From Tolypothrix brevis GSE-NOS-MK-07-07A (lineage in GTDB: Bacteria > Cyanobacteriota > Cyanobacteriia > Cyanobacteriales > Nostocaceae), in the NCBI GenBank assembly GCA_019358985.1, contig JAHHIJ010000034.1:1-64000 (forward strand): a stretch of DNA of 64,000 nt, given 5' to 3'. The notes beneath the pieces are model-generated. The model was not told the origin of the DNA, made no database searches, and worked only from the letters and a program-made list of their open reading frames with translations. Position numbers and translations under genes: made by a program. Each line of letters begins with the position of its first letter. Within the stretch, counting starts at the first letter, position 1. Shown here piece after piece: positions 27,529-37,412 of this stretch.

Positions 27529-28685
27529 CTTAAACTACTTGTTAATAAAGCTGGTTTCATATCGCGAATGTTGCACATATTTCCAAAAGCAGTGAGTATT
27601 TTTCGCGGAAGTTTAGTATTGAGTCTACTATGAGCAACCTGTAGGTTATCCATAATGAGAATATCGCCTTGCTTCCACTGAAAAATGGCTGCATTTTTCC
27701 ATTCAGCTTTGCCCAATTCTTTCGCTTCTGCTGCCGTCATCGTCGTGGGTTGATTATGCTCATTCAAAAAATATGTATTAAGGGTACTGGTTCGTTTTTG
27801 CGAACCATCGACAACAGTCGCTGCTGTTGTTAATCCTTGCTGAATTCTTTTGTACAATTTTGCTGGTAGCCAATTGTAATAGAGCCTCTGCCCAAATGAA
27901 TACCGTTGTCCGAGGTTTCGATACCATTCTCTACTTACTAAACAATCAACAATGCTAAGACAAAAGCAGAGCCTATTCGTTCTTGGATGACTGAATAAGG
28001 GAATATGAGAACACTCAAAATTAATAGAGCCATCCTCTTCCCATGTAAAATCAAATTCTTGTTCCTGAAGAAGTTTGGTAATCTCGTCTTTCGATAGTTC
28101 CTCGAAGACAATCTCCAATAGATGGTTGGGAACATATCGCACAAATCGCTGAGGAAAGTTGCTAATTTTGTGCTGTAAGCTGGGAGATAAGCTATCAAAT
28201 AGCTTTTCGGTATTTATGATGGGAGTTTCACCATATGAATCGGGCTGAATTTGGCAAAAAAAAGCAAGTACGCTGGGTCGTACTGGTACCATATTGAGTT
28301 CATTGTGGGGAGCAATAATCGTATTTGGTGGAGCTTCAGAAGAGGTGAAAACTTTATCAGTCATTCGTACACGATGTGCGCTGCCAAAGTGATAAAATGG
28401 CTCCAGTTCGACATTGAGTAGCTCCAAAACTTTTTGAAATTGTTCTGCACCCTCAACTTCAAATCCCCGAAACAAAATAGCTCCGTATGTATCTAGCTGT
28501 TTATTGAACCAGTCGCAACTTTCATTGAGTAGTGCTTTTAGAACTGTGAAAGATTTTTCATTGACTGGCTCTATAACTAAAGGGAGTTCTGTTTCAATAC
28601 TTGAAAAGGTTTTTTCGTCATCCTGTAAAAACCGTAATTTCATATTTCTGGAAATAGAAATTGGAAGATTTTGCATCTTATTCAT
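27522..28685 (-). CDS. TauD/SyrP-like Fe(II)/2-oxoglutarate-dependent oxygenase
   Basis: Non-haem iron oxygenase in the mycosporine cluster. 387 residues. The iron-binding facial triad is HNE (in TIIAPHNELNMV; HxE instead of HxD) and the distal His in DNLQVAHSR, with an Arg in LPRKIL placed to bind 2-oxoglutarate. The block FFCQIQPDSYGETPI is characteristic of the SyrP/clavaminate-synthase-like group that hydroxylates amino acids or NRPS-bound substrates. A tailoring step on the mycosporine product, comparable with the oxygenase MysH of palythine clusters, is inferred from context. The C-terminal few residues and stop come from the adjoining MITE. Confidence 0.85.
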   Translation of the reverse strand: MNKMQNLPISISRNMKLRFLQDDEKTFSSIETELPLVIEPVNEKSFTVLKALLNESCDWFNKQLDTYGAILFRGFEVEGAEQFQKVLELLNVELEPFYHFGSAHRVRMTDKVFTSSEAPPNTIIAPHNELNMVPVRPSVLAFFCQIQPDSYGETPIINTEKLFDSLSPSLQHKISNFPQRFVRYVPNHLLEIVFEELSKDEITKLLQEQEFDFTWEEDGSINFECSHIPLFSHPRTNRLCFCLSIVDCLVSREWYRNLGQRYSFGQRLYYNWLPAKLYKRIQQGLTTAATVVDGSQKRTSTLNTYFLNEHNQPTTMTAAEAKELGKAEWKNAAIFQWKQGDILIMDNLQVAHSRLNTKLPRKILTAFGNMCNIRDMKPALLTSSLSI

Positions 28686-28753
28686 AAGAGTGAAAAATTT
28701 GCTCTACTTAGCAATTGACCAATAACCTTAAAACTCCCCAATTCCTAATCCCT

Positions 28754-29725
28754 CTAAACTGATTCAACCTCTGACTTGACAGCAGATTGGCTAGATGAAC
28801 TTACATATACCCCTAACATAATCACAACAAAACTTATCAAGGTAGTCCAGTTGAGCTTTTCCGAAAAGATAAGCCAAGCTCCTTGAGCGCTCAGGACGGG
28901 AACAAATAGATCGCACAAGGAGACAAATCCTGAAGATAATCTGTTGAGGCAATAAGCATAAAGTCCCAGTCCTAGTATTTGACATACCAAAGCTAGGGAA
29001 ATTACGGTCAACCATCCATTCAAAGAACAAGGGAAAATTCTATCTTCGCTGAATATAACAATGGGCAAAAGCAAAAGCGTACCGATCGCAGAACACCAAG
29101 TCATGATCGCGATTGGACTCAATTGAGTTCGTAGTTCTTCGACGATGAGTGGGTATAAACCAAGAAAACCGGCTGAGAGTAATGCCAGTATATCTCCTTG
29201 GAATTTGTCACCAGCGGATGAGAAGTCATGGTAGGCTAGGATGCAAGCTCCTAACATCGCGACAAACATACCCATAAGAAATCTACTGTCAAAGCGCTTC
29301 CCCCAAATCAGCCACCCCGCTAAGACGGTGAACAGTGGAGCCAAATTGTGCATGAGCGTAGAGTTCGCGACGCTAGTCTGATTTAGTGACCAAGCCCAGA
29401 GAATAAGAGTAGCAAACATTACAAAGCCAACTCCTAGCAAGAGCAAGAGTAGCCTGGTTGTATAAACTTGCGGTTTTGGTTCGCTATGAGATAGGCGTTT
29501 TTGCGCTGCTGTGACTCCATTCCACAGTGCAAAGGCAACAGTAGAGATCCAGAAGCGATTAAAGATGGTGGCATTTGGACCAAGTTCGCCTTCTTCGCTC
29601 AAGCGGATCAGAATTGGCGAGAAAGATAGGGCTATTAAACCTACTACCAATGAAATAATTGCTACGGTAGTTGGTGTTAGAAATGACTGTTCTTGTAAGA
29701 ATTTCAGTTTAGCTTTAATCATCAA
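28754..29725 (-). CDS. EamA/DMT-family transporter, candidate mycosporine exporter
   Basis: 323 residues with ten predicted hydrophobic helices arranged as two EamA repeats (helices from about 18-165 and 175-310). The second repeat begins at GDILALLSAGFLGLYPLIVEEL. DMT transporters move amino acids, sugars or metabolites across the inner membrane. Its position inside the mys gene order, on the same strand 177 bp after mysC, suggests export of the sunscreen or a precursor; substrate is not shown by sequence. Confidence 0.87.
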   Translation of the reverse strand: MMIKAKLKFLQEQSFLTPTTVAIISLVVGLIALSFSPILIRLSEEGELGPNATIFNRFWISTVAFALWNGVTAAQKRLSHSEPKPQVYTTRLLLLLLGVGFVMFATLILWAWSLNQTSVANSTLMHNLAPLFTVLAGWLIWGKRFDSRFLMGMFVAMLGACILAYHDFSSAGDKFQGDILALLSAGFLGLYPLIVEELRTQLSPIAIMTWCSAIGTLLLLPIVIFSEDRIFPCSLNGWLTVISLALVCQILGLGLYAYCLNRLSSGFVSLCDLFVPVLSAQGAWLIFSEKLNWTTLISFVVIMLGVYVSSSSQSAVKSEVESV

Positions 29726-29902
29726 TGTTTTAGAATAGCGTTGCTGGGTCTATTTGTCTTTCTGGCTAATTTGTTGCTTTTCGTAGTCTAGCAATACAAA
29801 TGTACTATGAAAATATTCTTGTTGTTATGACCGAAGCAACACCGAAGAACGACGTATTAATATTAATAAAAGTGAGTAACTATATGTATACTATAAGCCT
29901 AC

Positions 29903-31273
29903 TCAGTCACCCCCTCTCTCTACGAGTTTGCCAATATTAAAATCTATCCTTATCCAGCCTTTTTGTCTTTGCAGATTGTCCAGTAGGAGCAGGGGAATTT
30001 GCCAGTGGTGAACGGCTAGAAATGGTAGAGGGTCACTTAGACTAAAAATAGCATCCTTACCTCTCAAAATATTTTTGAACCATGTTTTCAGTTGACCAAA
30101 TGACCTAACATTGGTCAGCCGCCAAATCTCGTGGTATAACCAGTAAGTAGGCTTACTATCAGGCAAAGGTTGCAAAGGATAGTCCGGATCTGGTACATAG
30201 CTCAAATACGCATCCGCGAGTTTTGGATGATTATAAAACATGGTGATAGCTGAGTGTGTGCGTGGGTTGCACTCGATCGCATAAACTGTTCCATCTTCAG
30301 CTTCAATAAAATCAAATGAAATTTGTCCAGTCAGCTTGAGTTCTTGAACAAAATGATTCACCCACTGAAAAATCTTTGAATTCTCCACATTTTCATAATT
30401 GACTTGGAAAGCGGATGATTCGCAGCAACAATACACCCTCAAGGAACCATTTCTGACTGTGCTGTGTGTGCAGTACTCTTTTCCAGGAATGAATTCCTGC
30501 ATCAGCCAAGGATTATCTTTGCTAATTGGCAAACTCCGAACATGAGTTGCCATGTTTTCGTTGTTGTCAATTGGTAGCTTGGTCATGTCCAAGCGGTGAA
30601 TTGAGTCATAGGCAATACTTTTAAGAATGTACTTGCGCTTGGAGTTGGTAAAGTCGAAGTTGAGAACTTGTTCCGGGTCTGTAATTAAGAAAGTCTTCGG
30701 GACTGATAAACCTAGAGAAAGCGCTTTTTGGCTAAAGGCAAACTTATCATCCAGCATCAAAGTGACTTCAGTATCAAAGTGGAAAACCTCACAACAGGCT
30801 GACAATGCTGGCTTTGCCAAGGAGTCGTAATAGCTGGCAACAGGACTACATACAGGAATATAAACGTGGATGTTTTCTTGTTTGGCGATCGCAATTAAAG
30901 CTCTCGTGTAGCCTTCTGGATCTTTCTGCGGTGCCGGAACAGTATAGAAGCGATCGACGGCGTTAGAAAATCGATGACCAGTTAACCAGTATTTATGAGT
31001 TTCCACCAAAACAACCCGATGTCCAGCTGCGTGAAGCGATCGCGCAAGTTGCAGCGCCTTCGTCATCTTACCACCGCTGACCATTACATTTTTTCGGTTC
31101 GGGTTGACAACAATTTGCTTGGGAAACAGACTCTTCAAAAAATTCCCAAACAGCGAAGCTAAGACAACAATGCAGTTAATCGGAAATGCTATCACCAGTA
31201 ATAAGAGCGTAGCAATATTTTGAAAAGCCGCCACAATAGATGTTCTGAGGTTTTGGAATTGCGCCATCAGCAT
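29903..31273 (-). CDS. mysC: ATP-grasp ligase MysC
   Basis: ATP-grasp enzyme joining glycine to 4-deoxygadusol to give mycosporine-glycine. 456 residues. The N-terminal hydrophobic stretch (about 15-45) is a likely membrane anchor and is typical of MysC. A pre-ATP-grasp domain begins NVMVSGGKMTKALQLARSL. The ATP-grasp core carries KYILKSIAYDS, LMQEFIPGKEY and the metal-binding FDFIEAEDGTVYAIECNPRTHSAI. Third gene of the mysABC set, 134 bp after mysB, the gap being a G-rich repeat. Two near-adjacent ATGs are possible starts. Confidence 0.93.
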   Translation of the reverse strand: MLMAQFQNLRTSIVAAFQNIATLLLLVIAFPINCIVVLASLFGNFLKSLFPKQIVVNPNRKNVMVSGGKMTKALQLARSLHAAGHRVVLVETHKYWLTGHRFSNAVDRFYTVPAPQKDPEGYTRALIAIAKQENIHVYIPVCSPVASYYDSLAKPALSACCEVFHFDTEVTLMLDDKFAFSQKALSLGLSVPKTFLITDPEQVLNFDFTNSKRKYILKSIAYDSIHRLDMTKLPIDNNENMATHVRSLPISKDNPWLMQEFIPGKEYCTHSTVRNGSLRVYCCCESSAFQVNYENVENSKIFQWVNHFVQELKLTGQISFDFIEAEDGTVYAIECNPRTHSAITMFYNHPKLADAYLSYVPDPDYPLQPLPDSKPTYWLYHEIWRLTNVRSFGQLKTWFKNILRGKDAIFSLSDPLPFLAVHHWQIPLLLLDNLQRQKGWIRIDFNIGKLVERGGD

Positions 31274-31407
31274 TGGGGGAGTGGGGGAAGCGTGGTGTGG
31301 GGGAGTGGGGGAGTGGGGGAAGCGTGGTGTGAAACAAGGCTTATTTGAACCCTATTGGGAGAAATAGTATGACTTCTTCCTTGTCCCTACTCTCCCCCTC
31401 CCCTAAT
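31268..31407. repeat. G-rich tandem repeats between mysB and mysC
   Basis: GGGGGAGT units (31274-31323) including two copies of GAAGCGTGGTGTG, and a partly complementary CTCTCCCCCTCCCC run at 31390-31404. Low-complexity inverted spacer, possibly attenuating transcription between mysB and mysC. Confidence 0.55.
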
Positions 31408-32241
31408 TTACCGACGTCGGATAATGGTTAACCCATCTCGCAAGGGTAGTAGCACTTGCTCAACACGAGGATCGTCAGCAACAATGCGGTTGAATTGTGC
31501 GATCGCCTCTGCATTCGCAGTTCGCTCTTGTGGAGGTAAATAAACCAGTCCCTGAAGCAGGGTATTATCCACACAGATGATTCCGTGAGGTGCTAGCAAG
31601 TTACGGTCTAGCAGAGTTTGGAAATACTGCACATATTCCTTCTTATCAGCATCAATGAATACCAAGTCGAAGGATTCCTCGGCAGCGGCAAGCTTGTCAA
31701 GTGTTTCCAATGCTGACCCTACTTCCACCTGAATTTTTCCTTTGTGAGGAGATTGCTCAAATAAACTTTGTGCCAGGTTAGCTGTGTAAGAATCGACCTC
31801 GCAGGCTACTAAACGCCCATGTTCTGGCAGAGCTTCTGCCATTGCAAGTGCTGAGTACCCTGTAAACATACCAATATCCAACACTTGTTCAGCACGGCTC
31901 ATGTAGACAAACATTTTCAGCGTTTGTCCTTCGACGTGTCCTGAGAGCATTTCCTGCTCTAAAGGACGTACCGTGGTTCCCTCATTGAACTGCTTGCTCC
32001 AAGCTTCCTCTTGAGTCCTTTTGGCAAGGGCAGCCAGCGCTTTGGACTCTTGAGTGGTGCATTCTTCCAGATAAGGGTCGATTCCAGCCGCGAGACGCCA
32101 CGCTTGCTTGACATGAGATGCGATGGACTCCGACACATTCCCATCTGCTTCGATCATCTCAATAGCAGTTGCCAGATGCTCAACTAAAATTCCGAGTGGT
32201 GTTACCGGACGAGCCTTTTGTTGATGTAAGACACTAGACAT
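31408..32241 (-). CDS. mysB: O-methyltransferase MysB
   Basis: Methylates desmethyl-4-deoxygadusol to 4-deoxygadusol with SAM. Class I caffeoyl-CoA-type O-methyltransferase fold. The SAM-binding glycine loop is [17 protein letters not shown], the acidic residue is in LVACEVD, and the metal/catalytic region is [15 protein letters not shown] with CVDNTLLQG. The ATG at 32241 gives 277 residues; it overlaps the mysA stop by eight bases (ATGTCTAG), showing tight translational coupling, and starts further upstream would run deeper into mysA. Confidence 0.94.
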   Translation of the reverse strand: MSSVLHQQKARPVTPLGILVEHLATAIEMIEADGNVSESIASHVKQAWRLAAGIDPYLEECTTQESKALAALAKRTQEEAWSKQFNEGTTVRPLEQEMLSGHVEGQTLKMFVYMSRAEQVLDIGMFTGYSALAMAEALPEHGRLVACEVDSYTANLAQSLFEQSPHKGKIQVEVGSALETLDKLAAAEESFDLVFIDADKKEYVQYFQTLLDRNLLAPHGIICVDNTLLQGLVYLPPQERTANAEAIAQFNRIVADDPRVEQVLLPLRDGLTIIRRR

Positions 32242-33475
32242 TGATGGCACTTCCAACTAAAGCGGACTCATTAATTTTCACGTACTCGTCTATCCCAGCA
32301 CCACTACGTGGGTAATTGGCACAGATGCGTTTGTGGTCTTCTAGTGCCGAGTCGAGTTCTTCACGAGTCATGTCGTTGACAAAGAAGCAACTGCCGATAG
32401 GACAAGGCATTGCAGCTCTCTGTAAACCGTCTCTTGTCAAACTGATAGATTCAGTTGCATTCCACACTAGTTCAGAGTTCAACATAGGATGGTCAAGAGC
32501 AAGACCCAAACGGCTCATCAGTAATAGGATACGTTCGTGATCTTTGGTTGTGATGTATCCTCGTTTTTGAGCGATCGTTGCGGAGAATGCCATGTCAATA
32601 TTTACAGCTTGACCGTGGAACAATGGTACATGTGGAGCTAGTTCCAGGGTAGGACTCCAAGTGTGACCGTAGGCAATGACGCGATCGAGGTCTATTTCAT
32701 GCAAGTTAGGAGTTTCTAACTCCAGCATGGTTTTGATTGCTTCGTAGTTGACTTTATGGGCAATCTCTTTAAGTTCCGGTGTACCATTCACATGTCCAAA
32801 GTGAGTGGAAAGCAGTTCTTCACCATATTCGTATAGCAGTTCAAAGACTTGCGAGTTAGCAACTACAGCAATTTTCATCAACTCTGCCATACCATTACGA
32901 ACTTGAGTTGTTGGCAAGGTTTTCAGAAATGAGAAATCGAGGATAACTTTCAAAGGTGCATGATATGCTCCCAAGCGATTTTTCAGCTTGCCATGATTAA
33001 CTGCGACCTTAATTGCTACACCTGCATCAATTAAACCAATCAATGTAGTCGGAATGCGAATGTAGTTACTCTTGCGACGGTAAGCAGCGCAAGCAAACCC
33101 AGCTACATCAGTAATTAAACCACCACCGACAACTAAAACTGGCTCCTTACGAACTAAGCCAAAATCCGAAAAAGCATCAACAATTTTTTCAAAGGTTGCA
33201 AGGGTTTTAGCTGGCTCTGTAATGATAATGGGAAATACTGTGAGTTCAATGTCATAGTGTCTAAAATATGACTTGATCTGATCCCCATAAAGTTCATTGA
33301 CATTAGCATCAATTACGGTCAGACAGCGACCAAATTTCCCATAGCTATCTGCAATTTCTCTGTTTTTAATGTCAAATGCACCGTTCACATAGACAAGACT
33401 AAAATCGATTTTTTCGTAACCTTCGACGTAAAACGCAGCTTCCGTAGCTTCAAACGATGCTTGAACCTTATTCAT
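32234..33475 (-). CDS. mysA: Desmethyl-4-deoxygadusol synthase MysA
   Basis: Sugar-phosphate cyclase (dehydroquinate-synthase superfamily) forming the cyclohexenone core of mycosporines, normally from sedoheptulose 7-phosphate. The NAD-binding stretch is [16 protein letters not shown], the metal/substrate region is [11 protein letters not shown], and the zinc-binding His residues lie in [13 protein letters not shown] and [14 protein letters not shown]. The ATG at 33475 gives 413 residues; AAGG lies just upstream, and a TTG seven codons earlier is less likely. First gene of the leftward cluster; upstream are 1.4 kb without genes. Confidence 0.95.
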   Translation of the reverse strand: MNKVQASFEATEAAFYVEGYEKIDFSLVYVNGAFDIKNREIADSYGKFGRCLTVIDANVNELYGDQIKSYFRHYDIELTVFPIIITEPAKTLATFEKIVDAFSDFGLVRKEPVLVVGGGLITDVAGFACAAYRRKSNYIRIPTTLIGLIDAGVAIKVAVNHGKLKNRLGAYHAPLKVILDFSFLKTLPTTQVRNGMAELMKIAVVANSQVFELLYEYGEELLSTHFGHVNGTPELKEIAHKVNYEAIKTMLELETPNLHEIDLDRVIAYGHTWSPTLELAPHVPLFHGQAVNIDMAFSATIAQKRGYITTKDHERILLLMSRLGLALDHPMLNSELVWNATESISLTRDGLQRAAMPCPIGSCFFVNDMTREELDSALEDHKRICANYPRSGAGIDEYVKINESALVGSAINV

Positions 33476-34160
33476 GTCTATTGACCTTGATTCCAACTAA
33501 TGTGATATTTCGGTAATAATTCCGATTTACCCTAATGCACGTCAGCAACAAATGATGCTATTTATCGTTTTAGATTTAAGGTACTATAAAATTAGCTTTC
33601 AATAAAAAGCTAACACTTATTGCTGACTGGTGATGTTATTAAACAACACCATTGATCTGAGTAAATTCTGTAGGTGGGTTAACCTTGAATTCGGCATAAC
33701 CTCAAACTAGTCAACTAGTCCCACTAGCAGTATAGTGACATAAAACTTGCATGTTTATTCCGGAGTTGTTGACTTTAAATTTGGGAAATTCATCTGAATT
33801 CAGATTTATTCCACTCTGTTTCACTCTAGTGGCTTTCCAACTGTACGATTCCGCAAAAATTCTAGCCGAGATAACTGTTCATATCGTTGATTTCCAAGCT
33901 TAAATTTGAGATTAGAACCCTGATTAATCGTTAGTTCGCTGTTTTTTAGCATTAGTATCAGACCTTATATCACTAAATTTTGGTTCAGAATAACAGTGGA
34001 GCTTTTAGGAAGTTTATCTGAATTTTTATTAACTCCACCATGTTTGCCTCTAGCAACTTTCCGACCGTTAGACTTTGCAAAACTGCTATTAGGCTTAGTA
34101 AACCACTCATATTCTTTATTATTGTCTATCTCCAGGCTGAAATTTGAGATGACAGGCATG

Positions 34161-34269
34161 ATTATAGCGCTTCTCGGTTGCGTGCAATACGCAGTGTAGA
34201 GACTTCGTATTTCGCGTCTCTACATTTACTTTTGAGCATGTATGTGATTCAAATGAGAACCGCTATAAT
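34161..34269. mobile_element. MITE-like element with ATTATAGCG ends
   Basis: 109 bp bounded by ATTATAGCG-TTCTC and GAGAA-CGCTATAAT, with a central GTAGAGAC/GTCTCTAC stem. Its right half matches the repeat at 9058-9100 in reverse orientation, and its left half matches 48874-48935. Confidence 0.8.
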
Positions 34270-34751
34270 CCTCAAATTGCTTTTTTTCCCATTAGTTTCA
34301 AACCAGAAAATGACTAAAAACGAAGATGACTTACTACACTCTGTTCCGAATGACAGTAGAATTCCTGTTTTATTCAGTCAAGTTACTGCTCAGTATTCAA
34401 CATACCTCCCTCACTGACTCTTGAAAATTCAGATTTTAGATATATCTGAGATCCTAGTAACAAAACTTTATCATTATTAAGGTACGGTTGTCTATGAAAA
34501 ATTTCTAAGTTTGCTTGAATTGGCTTTTTATCCTTGTAAATTAAGGTTTTATAGTTTAAGCCAGCAAAAAATTTGCTAGTTAGTAACTTAGAATACAATT
34601 ACAAATCATAACATTAGAAGCATACAAACCATAACATATGTCAATTAATTTAAGTCAATCCACCATGCGGACTATACTGGGCAACCAGGCATTTTTAACA
34701 AAGTATGTCTAAAGATAGATATTTTAGGCATCACCGTGGCAAAACGGTATT

Positions 34752-34806
34752 ACCTTTGTAGAGACGCGAAATTTCACGTCTCTACGTCTTTTCTGGAGAT
34801 ATCTAA
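34752..34806. repeat. Palindromic repeat with MITE-type tail
   Basis: GTAGAGACGCGAAATTTC pairs with its near complement, followed by TTTTCTGGAGATATCTA, the tail shared with the elements near 9130, 39750 and 39890. Confidence 0.75.
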
Positions 34807-34923
34807 TGATATTCAACGTTCGGAGGTAATTGAATAGTTGCGAACAAAGGACAGATGGACTTTTAAGGAAAGGTATTTATCGTTAATGTACTAAATTAGG
34901 TTACTGTCAAAGTAAGGTTGGTG

Positions 34924-36681
34924 ATGTTTTACAACAAACGTCTCTCTCTGAATAAGCGAGCAATGCTCCAGAAATGTCTATTCACCTACCTGGGTGATTT
35001 TTTTAACAACTTCTTGGGATTGGTTATGCACCATTTTAAACTTGCTCCCAGTTGGTTGCGATTTTTGATTGTTGTCTTGTTGGTGATAGGTGTATTTTTT
35101 CGCTTTGCTAACCTAGAGCGTAAAGTTTACTGGCATGATGAAACTTATACCTCATTGCGGATTTCTGGTTACACAGCACAGGAAGTAAAACAGCAAATTT
35201 TTAATAATCGTGTAATTACTGGGACATATTTTGATAAGTACCAAAGTCTGAATTCAGAAAAAAACTTAGGTGACACAATTAAATCTTTAGCAATAGAAGA
35301 TCCACAACATCCACCACTTTATTACATAATAGCTCGATTTTGGGTGCTAATTTTTGGCAATTCGGTAACAGCAATTAGAAGTTTGTCTGCTTTTATCAGC
35401 TTGCTAGTGTTTCCCTGCGTTTATTGGTTATGCAAAGAATTATTTAGAGTGCCATTGTCAGTTCCTTTTATAGCTCTAGCTCTGATGGCAATCTCCCCGA
35501 TTCATCTTGTCTATGCTCAAGAAGCACGAGAATATATGCTTTGGGCAGTAACTATATTACTATCTAGCGCCTCACTGCTGCGAGCAATTCGACTAGAATC
35601 AAAAAGTCAAGCGGTAGGCAAAAAACAGCAAGCACCAGATCCTATTTTTGTGTGGGGGATTTATGCGGCAACTTTAGCACTAAGTTTATATACATTTTTA
35701 TTAAGTGGATTTGTTGCTGTTGCTCATGGCATTTATATAATTACTATTGCTAAATTTAAGTTTACTAAAATAGTAAAAGCTTATCTTTTGGCTTCGCTGG
35801 CAGGCTTTTTAGCCTTTATGCCTTGGATATTAGTTGTGTTGTTCAACTTTTCAAATTTGGACTCGGCAACATCTTGGACAAAGATGCCAACTAATTTTAT
35901 CAATTTAATTCAAGCTTGGCTGATTCAGTTAAGTCATATTTTCTTTGATTTGAACTTTGGATTTGAAAATCCCCTCAGCTATTTAATTACACCAGTTATC
36001 TTAATATTCGTTGGTTATGCAATTTATTTTCTTTATCGGACAAGTAGTGAAAAAAGCTGGTTGTTTATTGTCTTATTAATTGCGGTGCCTGCACTACCTT
36101 TAATGTTACCAGATTTGCTGTTTGGGGGAATACGCTCATTAAGCGATCGCTATTTATTGCCTTCTTATTTGGGTATTCAAATTGCTGTTGCTTATCTGTT
36201 AGCAACTCAGATATATAGCGGAAATTTAGCGCGTCGGCAAATCTGGCAAATGATTACAGCGCTAGTAATTACCTGTGGAGTTATTTCTTGTGGGGTAAGT
36301 TCCCAAGCCGAAACTTGGTGGAGTAAGGTAATTAGCTATGGTAATCCACAAGTTGCCACAATTGTCAATCAAGCTTCGCGTCCACTTTTAATTAGTGATT
36401 CTTTTGGCATTAATTATGGAAATGTCTTTTCTCTCAGCTATCTTTTAGAGCCAAAAGTGCGATTTTTGTTGGTGAAAGAAGAAAAGACACCTAAAATTTC
36501 TAATCAATTTACAGATGTATTTTTTCTAAATCCCGCAAATGATTTCCGCCGAAAAATAGAAACGAACTATAAATCTAAATTAAATGTTGTTTATCAAGAT
36601 AATTATTATTCTCTTTGGAAACTAGTAAAAACCCGTAACTTACGCAGACGCAATATTTCAGTTTCAAAATTGATTTTTTAA
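34924..36681 (+). CDS. GT39-type membrane glycosyltransferase (PMT/ArnT-like)
   Basis: Integral membrane glycosyltransferase that would use a polyprenyl-phosphate sugar donor, with about 11 hydrophobic segments and a C-terminal soluble part. The catalytic acidic pair is in KVYWHDETYTSLRISGY in the first loop, and the second-loop block is LAIEDPQHPPLYYIIARFW. The protein is a clear paralog of the product of 60627-62255. ATG at 34924 has AAGG 6 nt upstream; ATG at 35026 (MHHFKLAPSWLRFL) matches the start of the paralog better. Its acceptor is unknown, and no polysaccharide operon surrounds it. Confidence 0.87.
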   Translation: MFYNKRLSLNKRAMLQKCLFTYLGDFFNNFLGLVMHHFKLAPSWLRFLIVVLLVIGVFFRFANLERKVYWHDETYTSLRISGYTAQEVKQQIFNNRVITGTYFDKYQSLNSEKNLGDTIKSLAIEDPQHPPLYYIIARFWVLIFGNSVTAIRSLSAFISLLVFPCVYWLCKELFRVPLSVPFIALALMAISPIHLVYAQEAREYMLWAVTILLSSASLLRAIRLESKSQAVGKKQQAPDPIFVWGIYAATLALSLYTFLLSGFVAVAHGIYIITIAKFKFTKIVKAYLLASLAGFLAFMPWILVVLFNFSNLDSATSWTKMPTNFINLIQAWLIQLSHIFFDLNFGFENPLSYLITPVILIFVGYAIYFLYRTSSEKSWLFIVLLIAVPALPLMLPDLLFGGIRSLSDRYLLPSYLGIQIAVAYLLATQIYSGNLARRQIWQMITALVITCGVISCGVSSQAETWWSKVISYGNPQVATIVNQASRPLLISDSFGINYGNVFSLSYLLEPKVRFLLVKEEKTPKISNQFTDVFFLNPANDFRRKIETNYKSKLNVVYQDNYYSLWKLVKTRNLRRRNISVSKLIF

Positions 36682-36874
36682 CATATACGTAGAACGCACC
36701 AGCGTAGCTTAACACACCCTACAAATACTTAATTTTGTTCAAAAATCAAATCGGATTGCTATAGTTGGTAAAAATTGATAACGAAATTTAAACCAATTCT
36801 CAGCTTAAATTAATTTTTTCAGGAGAGTCAGGCTTTAAAGTTACATCAGAGACGAAAGAAAGGACATTAAAGCC

Positions 36875-37117
36875 ATGAAGTTCAAGTTTTTAGCAATTTT
36901 GGGTATCGCTCTTGTTTTAAACCTAAGCTATGGAAAAGAGGCAAGTGCCAAGCAAGTAACCACACAAATGCAAAAATCAACAACTGCAAGCACTCCTGTT
37001 GCACAGATGGTGAAAACAGCCGATGATTCTGGAACCTTTAAAGCTGGGGAGCATCCTACTCAAGGTACGAATCGCGTAGTTACCGAAGAAAAGGCAAAGC
37101 GCAATCTAAAGAGCTAA
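36875..37117 (+). CDS. Small secreted protein of unknown function
   Basis: 80 residues: a signal peptide (KFKFLAILGIALVLNLSYG, cleavage near ASA at 24-26) and a Thr/Ser/Lys-rich mature part of about 54 residues with GTFKAGEHPTQGTNRVV. The ATG is preceded by AAGGACATTAAAGCC (GAAAGGA-type Shine-Dalgarno). No family recognised. Probably periplasmic or extracellular. Confidence 0.65.
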   Translation: MKFKFLAILGIALVLNLSYGKEASAKQVTTQMQKSTTASTPVAQMVKTADDSGTFKAGEHPTQGTNRVVTEEKAKRNLKS

Positions 37118-37412
37118 TAAAACATTATTGTCAGTGCGCTTTTTCTTGATCGTGATTTTAAGTTTGATTATATCTTGAAAATACCCAAAGAAGCGGTAAG
37201 GCGTTGCTCGTACAAAGCTCCGAAATTCCGAACAAAGGAAATCTGCGGGTGCTTATGCCTTGAAAATATGAATTTAACTATGCTTGTATACTTGCTGATT
37301 GATATTAGGTTGTGTACGCAAATCGCTACCTAAAGTATAAAGATAAGAAATATTCAACCAAATTAAATATTAGTCTTAACAATTTAATATTAAATACTAA
37401 CGACAGGGGAGG
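37118..37412. other. Intergenic region before the sensor kinase
   Basis: About 295 bp, AT-rich with GACAGGGGAGGATGAGGATG at its right end supplying the kinase ribosome binding site. No gene or repeat recognised. Confidence 0.5.

Larger units (their letters stand above)
33476..34923. other. Long gene-poor region upstream of mysA
   Basis: About 1.4 kb. It must contain the mysA promoter at its left end. Two diverged copies of a roughly 130-bp segment lie at 33785-33915 and 34010-34150, sharing ATCTCAAATTT and GGAAAG-centred blocks on the minus strand. A MITE sits at 34161-34269 and a palindromic repeat at 34757-34806. Short open stretches on the minus strand (33965-34159, 34383-34598) look like degraded coding sequence, but no family is recognised. 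No intact gene is supported. Confidence 0.6.
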
